From Leptodactylus fallax (lineage: Eukaryota; Chordata; Amphibia; Anura; Leptodactylidae), in the NCBI GenBank assembly GCA_947044405.1, contig CAMRHE010000077.1, positions 744,001 through 808,000 of the forward strand: 64,000 bases of DNA, given 5' to 3'. The notes under the pieces were generated by a model, which saw only the letters and a program-made list of their open reading frames with translations, ran no database searches and was not told the DNA's origin. The translations under genes and the position numbers were made by a program. Numbering within the stretch: the first letter of the stretch is position 1; each line of letters begins with the position of its first letter. Shown in pieces: positions 47,201 to 59,200 of the stretch.

Positions 47201-50200
47201 TATGACAAATGCTAGGAAGGGGAAGCTCAGTATCAAACCAGCCACAGTACAGTGTAGGGGACATTTGCTGAGTACCATCCAACCTTTAGATAGTCCAATA
47301 TATGCATTATTTCCTGGAAAAGCCTTTTTTAGAAATATTCACAACCTAAAGTGTAATGGGGCATAGCAGAGCCTCCAAGGGCTCTGTATTCAGATTTGAA
47401 ACATTGCACCCATTGCACTTGAGCCTCATTTGTATATTTTTTAATATTTTTTTTTCAAGGAAATGGAGTACCTATTGCACTAAAGTATGCAGTATAATGT
47501 CACCTACAATGCACTGTGGCTGGTTTGATATCAAGTTTTGTGATGACAGACTCCCTTTAAATTTTTATGGTAGAACAGCTTTGGGAATTCATTGTTTTAC
47601 GCTTAAATTACAACAAATCAAATATTATAAGTGATAAGCTCTGTGTAAACATTGTGGGGAAATTCTTAATATTTGTATACTGAACTATGCAGGTAGTGCA
47701 GCCAGAGATGTAGCTTGGCTATCCTTCACCTTGGGCAAAGGTTCAGTTCACTGCCCTTACCTTGTTTCTAAATACCGTGACCCTGACAAGGTGGTTTGTT
47801 GGGGCCTCCTAATCTCCACTTTCCCCCCAGGCAACCAGCACCTGGTTAACATTGCCAAGCTATACCCCTGACAACTTCTTTCTAAGGTCTTGGGCCTCAT
47901 GCACACAACTGTGTGCACAGTCAATGCACACGACTTTGTATTTTCACGGTCCAGTATATGGGGCCGTGAACTGGGAGCAAAATTCAGGACAGGTACTATC
48001 CCTGTCCGTTTTGTGGCTCGTGCTCACTGGCCACAATGAATGCGATTGTGGAGGCATAGGCGGCACACGGATGTCATCCATGTACCATCCATGCCATTCA
48101 GTCTCGGCTTGGCGACACGCACAAGGTTGTGTGCATGGTGCCCTATTCTGTAAAAATACACAGATGAAGTCCTTGTATCATCTGTTTTTATGACTCAGTG
48201 ACATAGAAAAGCATAGGAACTGTAAAAAGAAGTCAATGTTTTTTACAGACATGAAAACCTGACCAACCATGGACAGCACACAACTTGCAAATAAGCAGGG
48301 TGGAGTGCTGTCTGTGATTATCACGGACATCACACATCTGCAAAATACGGATGTGTGAATAGAGCTTAGACCTGGCTCTCTTTTCTGACACATTTATGAC
48401 ACAAGTAGAAAATTGGTTGAGAATGTTCTATAATGAGATGTACAGTAAAGCAGTCCCTATGTCTCTGTGCTATCTTCTGTACTTTATATTTCATATATAC
48501 TTGTTGTGGGTTGTGGGTGGATGTTTCAGTACTTAGTAGTGGGGAGTTCTTTACACTGCTCAGAAACCATTTAGCAATAAACCTATTAGATGCTGTGTTA
48601 TCACTGCCACAGTGATGTGGATGTGTATATGTGTGACCGAGATTGCATTTTTAAATAAAACTATTTATTGTTACTTAGGACCAGAAATGAAATTTCGAGG
48701 AGTATTTCATCCAGTTATTATTTTCCCTGCAAGAATTGTGGAGCTCCACCTTGTGACTGAGAATGACACAGGTAAGGCCATGCGCTGTGTAAGCCTTCAT
48801 GTATAAATGTTCTTTCCATGTGTCTTTGTAAATCAGCTGCCTTTTATATTGTAGGAATCACAGTGGGAGCAGCCTGCAGTCTGACAGTACTGAAAAACAC
48901 ACTAAATAATGCTGTTTCACGCCTGCCAGAGGAGAAGACCAAGCTTTACCGTACCCTATTACAGCAGCTCCAAACCCTGGGAGGTGCCCAGATTAGGAAT
49001 ACAGCTGTGAGTGGGCGCAAAGTCATCTATGGAATAAAATATAATACAGCAGAGTCATTGATAATGCAAAATATCTACTATTTATTCCAGTCTTTAGGAG
49101 GAAACATCATTACCCGAGCTACAACATCAGATCTAAACCCAGTTCTGGCTGCCGGAGGCTGCACACTAAACCTAGCATCCAAAGGTACTTCAACACGTGA
49201 AATTCCTTTATTTTATGACTCATTCTTTTGCTGTAAAGCTGGTAATACATGTGAGATATTAATCTGCAGATCATTGGTAGATACCGTTTTTCTTAGCAGC
49301 ATCTAATGTGTATGACCACCACAGATATCAGATTTGTAGCAGATTTCTCCAAATTTAACTGGATCTGTCAAAGATTTGTAGGAAAATAACTTATGTGTAT
49401 GGCCAGATTTATTAAACAATCCTTCCTGATGTACTGTGGTGTCTGTATTAGTAAACAGTTTTATTCTCTATTAAATAACAATACTAGAACACCTTTTCTT
49501 AGAACGTTGACATCCCTCAGTTTTACTTCCTGAAAATGTGTGAATAAATTGACAACTTGCCATAAACCTTTTCATTGTCAGCAGGGTGTGTCCTTACAGA
49601 ATCTGATTGGTGGCTGTATAGACACTCTCCTACTCTTAAGGGAAATTGTAATGCCCTGTTGTCAATTTGTCCCTATATTTCAAGATGTTTTTAGAGATAT
49701 TTTATTGTGAATACTAGTATTTACTAAAACAGCAATATCAAGAAAGCTGAAATATCATCTGAGTGTTTGTGAAAAATCAGCTATTTGATGCTTGGGGAAT
49801 CATTTATTTTCTAGAGTTACCTGTATATACAGAACAGACTTTTGACTTATATTTATTTAGTTTTCCAACCTTTTCCAACAGATGGTACCCGACAAGTTCC
49901 TTTAGATGAGTCTTTTTTTGAGACGTCAGGAACCTCCTTTCCTAAACCTGAAGAGATTCTGGTGTCTGTGCATATACCATATTCTACAAAGGTATGCTTA
50001 ATTTTGTTTTTATTATTTCTTTAAAACTATACTTTATAAGTGTTACGTCATTATAAAATGTTCCTTTAAAGAGTACCTTTCATGTCCTCATAGATGTGCG
50101 GTATTATATACCGCAAGAAAGCTGTCAGTGCGCTGAATCCAACACACTGTTGGCTTTCCCAATATGCACCCCGGTGCTGGAGATTAACCGCACCGATATC

Positions 50201-53200
50201 TCCCCACTGTCAGAAGGGCGGGCCTTAAAGCCTAGAGTCATCGCTGATGACGCTGAGCTGTAAGACCCGCTTTTCTGACAGTGGGGAGATATCGCTGCCG
50301 AAACTAACGGCACCGATATCTCCAGCACCAGGGCACATACGGGTAAAGCCGACAGTGTGCTTTCTAGCGGTATATAATACTGCACATCTATAAGTGGGTA
50401 AAAGGTCCTCTTTAAAGAGGACCTTTCACGTCCTCATGTATATGTGGTTTTACAAACCGCTAGAAAGCAGACAGCGCACTGAATTCAGCGCACTGTCGGC
50501 TTTCCCGTGATATGCCCCGGGGCTGGAGGTATCGGGGGTCTAAATTTCACTGTTCACTGTCAGAAGGGCGTTCCTGACAGTCTAGCTGCGCTCCCTGACA
50601 GTACTCGCCCATAGACTTGTACTGGGGGGGGGCGTTCCTTACAGCTAAGCGTCATCACTGGGCTGTAAGGAACGCCCCCCAGTACAGCGCTATGGACAAG
50701 CTGTTGGAGATGTTGTAAAAGTGTGGAAAAGATGTTTTAACAAAATTTCACTAATGAAGTATAAATTTCAAATTGAACTATTTTGCAAACACCCAACGTT
50801 AGTAGTCACTTTACTGATTTTAAGTTATTTTATGTTATGCAGAGTACCTCTTAGGGCTACTGTATGTTCACATCTGCGTTGGAGTCTTTGTCACAGTGTG
50901 TGTCAAAAATTGCTGGTTGAAAAAGTTCCGCAAGTCCGACTTTTTTGTCCGGCAGTTTCAGTCTTAAAGAACGGACATCCAATGGACCCTATTAACTATT
51001 GGGCTCCATATGTTGCAGTGGTCCTCCTATCCATAGTGTGAACCTAGTGTTTATATGCTGCCGCTCTGATGCTTAGTCTAGACTGATTCCCACTGGTGTT
51101 TGCTGAGGGACTACAGTGGTGATGTCAGGTCCATGGCAGGTGACTGCTGCAGTCAGTTACTGGCCTCAGCAGTCACTGATGTCAATGCCGCTGCCCATCA
51201 ACAAACACAGGCACGGAGATCGAGCATTGATACAGAAGATATAAAACAAGTTATTAAATTGTAAAATATTGCACGTTTAGCCCTCTTCAGGTGATGGGAG
51301 ATAATATGCATCTCATGTAAACTGATTTATGTCATCTTTATCTGGAACAGAGGATTTTAGGCAACGTAAAGGTTATAGAACTACATCCATTAATGATAAA
51401 TATCTATATACATATATATATATATATCCATCTATTTTCTTTTATTAGGGGGATCATGTGTTTGCCATTAGACAAGCCCAACGTCGAGAAAATGCTTTGC
51501 CCATTGTCATCGCTGGAATGAAGGTTCAGTTTGAAGAAAACACAGACATTATTAAAAATCTTCGTATATTCTATGGAGGAGTAGGAGCAACAACTGTGAG
51601 TGCAAAGAAAACTAGTCAACGGCTGGTTGGAAAGTAAGTACTTGTAAAATTGTCTCAGCTGCGAAAAAAATTCTAATATTTGGTTGCACATCATGTGTAC
51701 TGATCAAGGGAGCGCTACATATGTGTGAATAATAAATAGGTCATTACCAACCTGCTATACACCTTCAACCCTAATACGAAATGAGGTACAATGGCATAAT
51801 AAATCTACTCTAATATTGTTCCAATGTGTATGTGTTTTAATAGAATGTTTGTTCATGTTTTCATACTTCAGGCACTGGAATGAGGATATGTTGAGTGAAG
51901 CCTGTAAACTATTATTGGACGAGATTCATCTAAGCCCGTCTGCTCCTGGTGGGATGATTGAATATAAGAGAACGCTGACCATTAGCTTCCTTTTCAAATT
52001 GTACCTGGAGGTGCTACAGGCACTGAACCAATTGGTATGGCCTCACTTCGTTTTTCTACTGTATGAGCTTTCCTGGTAAACTTCTGTACTAACTTTTACT
52101 GAATTCATCATCTTTTACAGGATCCTAATAATCGAGACATTAGTGCTCTAAGGAAATTTGATTTGTCATCTTCTAAACACATTCAGACTTACCAGGTAAG
52201 GATATGTGTGTTGGGGCATATTTGTATATCCGAAGTGTAAGTAAACCCTGGATTAGCCAGTAAGCTTCTTATTATATTTTCTATGCAATATCAAGTTATG
52301 TTCTTATTGTAGATGGCTTAAACATATAATTTTCTCATATAATAGTTTTCTGGCCCTATGCCAGTGGCATTGTCTGCCTTGCATTGAAGCAAAGAATTCC
52401 TGATTAATCTGCTTATTTTCACAAATCCATGAGACAGTCTCTTCACTTACAACAGGGCTATTCCAGATAATCTTTTACTAAAAGGCATTTTAAAGGGGTA
52501 TTTCATTGTATAATGGTGACATTAAGTATAACATAAGGTTAAACATTTAATTTTCAGTTAATTTTAATTTAAACATTTAAAAATTCTGTTTTTGTTTTTT
52601 ATTTTTGTATTTTTGCCTTTTTCAAAAACTACAACTTAACCAGCTGTTATAGCAACAGAACAGCTCCCTCCTGCGATCCCACACAGTCACATCTGACCAC
52701 AGTATCTGAAGGGTCCAAGGTCAGAGAAGTCTCTCAACACCGATTCCTTTGCCAGGTCCCTTCTATGTAAAACAGCAGAGACCCATAAGATATGGTACCC
52801 ACTTAATTCCGGAGCGGTCACCATATTAAAACTGCCCACGTCTGACATAAATTCCTGATGGGGCTGTCACTAAAGGATTACATGCTGAATAGAGATAAGT
52901 GAATCAGTTTGACACAAAGCAACCATGTTTCAAATTTCCCATAGGTTTCAGTTCTTTGCAAATCTAAACTTTTTTTCCCGTATGAATCACTCAGAATGGC
53001 GGCCTGCTATGTAACTAGTAACTTTTGATCACTCACACCATGTCTGATGAAGGGAGCGAGCACTCCTGAAAGCTTACTTATAAATATACTCAGTTAGCCT
53101 CTAAAAGGTATCGCCTGATTTCTTCACTCTTCCACAACTCTCAGTTACTAAGAGTAGCCTAACCCACAGGATCTAAACCAGCCAATGACAGCTGGTAGTT

Positions 53201-56200
53201 GCTTTAGATCATGTAGTTTAAGTCACTCTTGATCAAGTAAAAAAGTGACTTTTCAGGACAATTGGGCACTTTCCGTTCAAACCAGAAGTATTTGGTCTGA
53301 ATCGAATCTGATGACTGATTCAAGCAAACTGGGCCTGAAATAAATTTTGGGAATTTGCTCATCTCTCATACTGACATTATGGAATTGCTAAATTTATAAA
53401 TCTCTTTGAATTCTACTAGAATGTACCTGAAGACCAGCCTGAACGTGACCCTGTTGGAAGACCTATTATGCATAGGTCTGGGATCAAACAGGCGACTGGG
53501 GAAGCCATTTACACAGATGACATGCCCCCTGTGGATGGGGAACTGTATGTGAGCTTTGTCACCAGCTCCAGATCTCATGCAAAGATTGTGTAAGTTAGAA
53601 AGTCCATAAATGTAGTGTTGTATGTATTTAGTTATGCCTTGGTTCATATATACACAGCCACATTTTCAGTCTGAGAGAACCACACCATAAAATTGGGAGC
53701 TGTTAATGTGTAAGACTTAGAAGAATAACAAAGGCAAGTAAATCACTCATTCCATTTTCTGTAGATGTTGCTTTAACATTTATGGAGATCTGTTAGAAAA
53801 GATTAAACACAATAAAATGAAATAAATAAAATAATAAATATGCACCATTATTCTGGCATTATTGTGTGCCAAAAAAACTGGTGTACATACTTTACACCTC
53901 ATTTTCTATGTGTTTTAGACACTTTCTTACAGTTTGTGTCTTGTATGCCATGACGGAGTTCGTTGAAAAGGGTGTGTGGTATATGCTAAATTGTGAGCCA
54001 CAATTTTGGAAGTTGCACTACAACTTTAGCCACTGCGCCAAAGAAACTAAGTGGTGTAAAGTTAGACTAAACAGTCTATAAGTGCACCGGATTTTCAAAC
54101 AGCATTAGACACTTTGTCTAACTTTATCTAAAAGTTAGTTTAATTTATCTGCCCATCTATGTTTACTAAATATTCGCATTTGCTTCTCATTTGTTTTAAT
54201 ATTTAGGAAACTCAGGTCATACTTAAGGCTAAGGCCCCATGTAGCGAGACGCTGCAAAAAAAAAAAAAAATGCGAAAAAAAACCGTGGCAGAAACTCATT
54301 GCATTTTTTTCCGCAGCATTTTTCACAGAAAGTCCACAGAGTTTTCCTCTGCAGACTTTCTGCCCCTATTATACCTATATGGAAAACGCCAGTGTTTCCG
54401 CAGGTATAATTGTCATGCTGCGATTTTCAAAAACGCTCTTCCACTGCAGATTTTTTTTCTGCAATGTGTGGATGGGATTAGCGAGAATCCCATCCACTTT
54501 GCAGGTAATGTAAAACGCAGCTTTTTTACCGTGGCCAAAACTCTGCATTTTCACAACATGGGGCCCTGGCCTAAAAGGGTTTTATGCCCCAAATTGATTT
54601 TTATCCACAGAATAGGTCATCAGTATATGATGACCTCGCACATATCAGCTGTTGCAGCAGCCTGCAGGTACTAAAAGCTACTAGTGGACAAGCAGTGCAT
54701 GCAATGCTGCACTTATTATACAGTACTTTGCAAAAGTATTCGGCCACCTTGAACTTTTCAACCTTTTGCCACATTTCAGGCTTCAAACATTACAGTAGGA
54801 TATAAAATTTTAATTTTTTTGGTGAAGAATCAACAATAAGTGGGACGCAATTGTGAAGTGGAAAGAAATTTATTGGTTATTTTAAACTTTTGTAAAAAAT
54901 AAAAAACTGAAAAGTGGGGCGTGCAATATTATTCGGCCCCTTTACTTTCAGTGCAGCAAACTCACTCCAGAAGTTCAGTGAGGATCTCTGAATGATCCAA
55001 TGTTGTCCTAAATGACTGATGATGATAAATATAATCCACCTGTGTGTAATCAAGTCTCCGTATAAATGCACCTGCTCTGTGATAGTCTCAGGGTTCTGTT
55101 TAAAGCGCAGAGAGCATCATGAAGACCAAGGAACACACCAGGCAGGTCCGTGATACTGTTGTGGAGAAGTTTAAAGCAGGATTTGGATACAAAAATATTT
55201 CCCAAACTTTAAACATCCCAAGGAGCACTGTGCAAGCGATCATATTGAAATGGAAGGAGTATCAGACCACTGCAAATCTACCAAGACCCGGCCGTCCCTC
55301 TAAACTTTCACCTCAAACAAGGAGAAGACTGATCAGAGATGCAGCCAAGAGGCCCATGATCACTCTGAATGAACTGCAGAGATCTACAGCTGAGGTGGGA
55401 GAGTCTGTCCATAGGACAACAATCAGTCGTACACTGCACAAATCTGGCCTTTACGGAAGAGTGGCAAGAAGAAAGCCATTTCTCAAAGATATCCATAAAA
55501 AGTCTCGTTTAAAGTTTGCCACAAGCCACCTGGGAGACACACCAAACATGTGGAAGAAGGTGCTATGGTCAGATGAAACCAAAATCGAACTTTTTGGCCA
55601 CAATGCAAAACGATATGTTTGGCGTAAAAGCAACACAGCTCATCACCCTAAACACACCATCCCCACTGTCAAACATGGTGGTGGCAGCATCATGGTTTGG
55701 GCCTGCTTTTCTTCAGCAGGGACAGGGAAGATGGTTAAAATTGATGGGAAGATGGATGGAGCCAAATACAGGACCATTCTGGAAGAAAACCTGTTGGAGT
55801 CTGCAAAAGACCTGAGACTGGGATGGAGATTTATCTTCCAACAAGACAATGATCCCAAACATAAAGCAAAATCTACAATGGAATGGTTCACAAATAAACG
55901 TATCCAGTTGTTAGAATGGCCAAGTCAAAGTCCAGACCTGAATCCAATCGAGAATCTGTGGAAAGATCTGAAAACTTCTGTTCACAAACGTTCTCCATCC
56001 AACCTCACTGAGCTCGAGCTGTTTTCCAAGGAAGAATGGGCAAGAATTTCAGTCTCTCGATGAGCAAAACTGATAGAGACATACCCCAAGCGACTTGCAG
56101 CTGTAATCGCAGCAAAAGGTGGCGCTACAAAGTATTAACTTAAGGGGGCCGAATAATTTGGCACGCCCCACTTTTCAGTTTTTTATTTTTTACAAAAGTT

Positions 56201-59200
56201 TAAAATAGGCAATAAATTTTGTTCCACTTCACGATTGTGTCCCACTTGTTGATTCTTCACCAAAAAAATTAAAATTTTATATCCTTATGTTTGAAGCCTG
56301 AAATGTGGCAAAAGGTTGAAAAGTTCAAGGGGGCCGAATACTTTCACAAGGCACTGTATATATAGTATAGTAAGAGTGGCAGTGCATTTCCCCAGAATAA
56401 CCGCGATGCAGTGGATGAGGCTGCTGCACCGCTCCTATTACTTGAATAGGAGCAGCACTGCACACACTGCCTGTCCACTAGCAGCTTTTGGCACCCAGAG
56501 GCTGCTGGAAAAGTTGATCTGTGTGAGGTCTGGGTATCAGACCCCCACAGATCACATACTGATAGCCTATTCTGTGGATAGGTATAGGTCATAAGTATAA
56601 AATCGATTTGTGGCCCAAAAACCCCTTTATGTGTATATTCACACTGGGGATTTTGGAACAGTTTTTCGCCTTAAAAATACATTCCAAAAATGTCCCTGTG
56701 GAATCTTTGGCAGAAAGCTGGGGCTGAACCTCAGTTTTCTGGTGCGGGTGTGCACATGGATTAGACTCATCCAATGGCGCTAAACAGCGTGAGGCCACAT
56801 GCTGCAGCTTCAGCAATGATTCTGCTGCAGAAAACACAACGAGATCAAACATGGTGCTTCTTTTTTTTTATCACATTGAAAAAGGAAAGACCCATCGCTT
56901 TCTACCATTTAAAACAATGGGAGGCAGATTAGCTAATGAAGCTAGAAGGATTAGCAGCTGCAATTGGAAGCAATACAGTGGATAACACCAAGAGGTTAAA
57001 AAGGTTGTCTGACTCTTCAGGGGTCCTTCACTGGTCTCTGCTTCCAGGTCTCTTTCAACACACAGGAAGTGACTGTTCATCCAGTCACTGACCTCATCTG
57101 TGACCTACTTCAGTAATTGAGACCTTTCCTCTGTGTAAAGATGGTTTAGGCAACGATGGGGACTTCATTGTAGTGCTGGAATATGATTGATTCAGTGCAG
57201 AATCTTCATTTATATATATTTTTCTAACCCAGAGACTGTTGGCGCAATGGTGTCAGATCCCTTCTCATTTACTACCTTGTAATAAAACTTATGCATGTAC
57301 AGTATATGACAAAGTCAGGAGAAATAAGTATCGGCTGAAATGTATGGTAATCTTTACAGTTATTCAACTTGGCAAATATGAATAGTTCAGATCACCAAAG
57401 GTAGATGTTAAAGTTTATTGTTTACAGTTGTTCCAAAAACCTGCGTCTGACCTTGCTGTTTCTTTGAACTTGCAGCTCTATGGACTTTTCAGAGGCTCTT
57501 GCCCAACCAGGTGTATTTGATATTATAACCGCAGATGATTTTCCTGGTACCAATGAATGCACACTCGATGACGGAACAGTTCATCTGTTGGCATGTGGAA
57601 AGGTCAAATTAAATACGGTAAAGCTTTAGAGTGACTACTAGATGTAATCTTTTAGTGAAATGGATTAACATGACTTTATATACTGTAGGCACTCAGTTCT
57701 CTAACAACAATCAATCTATCTGATAAAGTGAATTAAAGGATTATTTCACATCACTTTACATAAACTGTTTTTTCAAATTACTATTTGTCGGGACTTTTGA
57801 TGTTACAAATAAGTGAAGGTTGTCACATTTACCCTACTTTTTTTCTACCTTGGAGGTACATTGTGTGGGTCAGCTGATCTGTGCAGTATTGGCTAACACA
57901 CCGGCTCAAGCAAAGAAAGCAGCTGCCAAAGTTAATATTGTCTATGAGAATTTGGAACCAGTCATTCTGACAATTGAGGTATGCTATATTATCTTTCAGG
58001 ACTTCAAATAGGTTACTATAGATTAGAGTACTGTATCTACTAACCACTCTACAACAATGGTGGCATCCTCTGAACACTCTGAAATGTTGTCATCGACAGG
58101 TCAGAGGAGGGGACAGTTATTTATAATAGAGAGGATATTACCATTTATAACCCAATTTCTGACATTTGAGAGGGTCTTATGGTTGGCAGTCCATGTACTT
58201 TGAATTGAAATAATAGCTAGATCAGAATAGTTCTTACTCTGTAGAGCATTATTCCACTTAGGTCATATTAGGTCTATTTAGATTTGTCACAGACACAAAT
58301 CTAAAGTGGCCCTTTTGAGGAAACCTCTGCAAACTTTATGTGCGAATGCTGCGGGAAGCTGCGATGTGTTGCCGCCACGGATTTTCCTGCAGTGCTTTTT
58401 TTGCTGTGGTCCGCTACGTGAGGCCCTAGCCCAAAGCAAACATTTATGAGAATATATCAACTCTGGTAAACTCAGAGTTAATAATATCCTCTAGGTTTGA
58501 AAACAATTTTTCCAGCTCTACCACAAATATAGCAAAGATCCCATAAGTTAGTATGTTCTACATTATCACCAATTGCATTTGTGCTTTATATAATGTGTAA
58601 ATTGTATTTAGATGTAGCAATAATGCCTTTAACATAGCCTTACAATTAAAGGGAGTCTATCACCTCCCCCATACTGGTCTCAACTGTCAACTCCATATTA
58701 CAGAGCATATTAGAGTGATAAATAATATATCTGTATCACTTTTATAGATTTGGAGGAAAACTTTGACTTCTTATACAAATGAGGCAGATAGTGCACTGGG
58801 GGCGGGTCCTCAGCTCCCAGTAGCAGTGCACTCAGGACTGAAGGCACCAACTGCCTTATTTGCATAAGACCTCAAAGTTGTTTGTCTCCAAATCTTTAAA
58901 ACTGTCACCAAAAATAGACCAAGGATTACTTCCCTTATGATTTTGGCATTAAATAGTGGCTCTTTAGACTCAAGAGAAATGGCCATTCGCTCTTCACTAC
59001 CTCCTAAAGCATTCCCACAAAGATGGGATGTTAAGCCTTAAATTATCTGGCTACTGACTAGAAGAGCACTAGAGCAGAGGCTGGAATGGTAAATACCACT
59101 ATTATTTTGACACTAGGCAGAAATTTATGAGTCCAATGTAAGCAATTCATAACTGCTACAGTTCTTTAGTAACCATATAGAGTGGAGCCAACTCAGATCA

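Noticed and set aside
49007..49090. Intron 11 as coding (the frame stays open from exon 11 to exon 12)
   Set aside because: The 84-bp interval begins GTGAGT and ends TTCCAG, and is absent from AOX proteins. It is an unusually short intron whose length is divisible by three, so retention would keep the frame, but removal restores NTA-SLGG.
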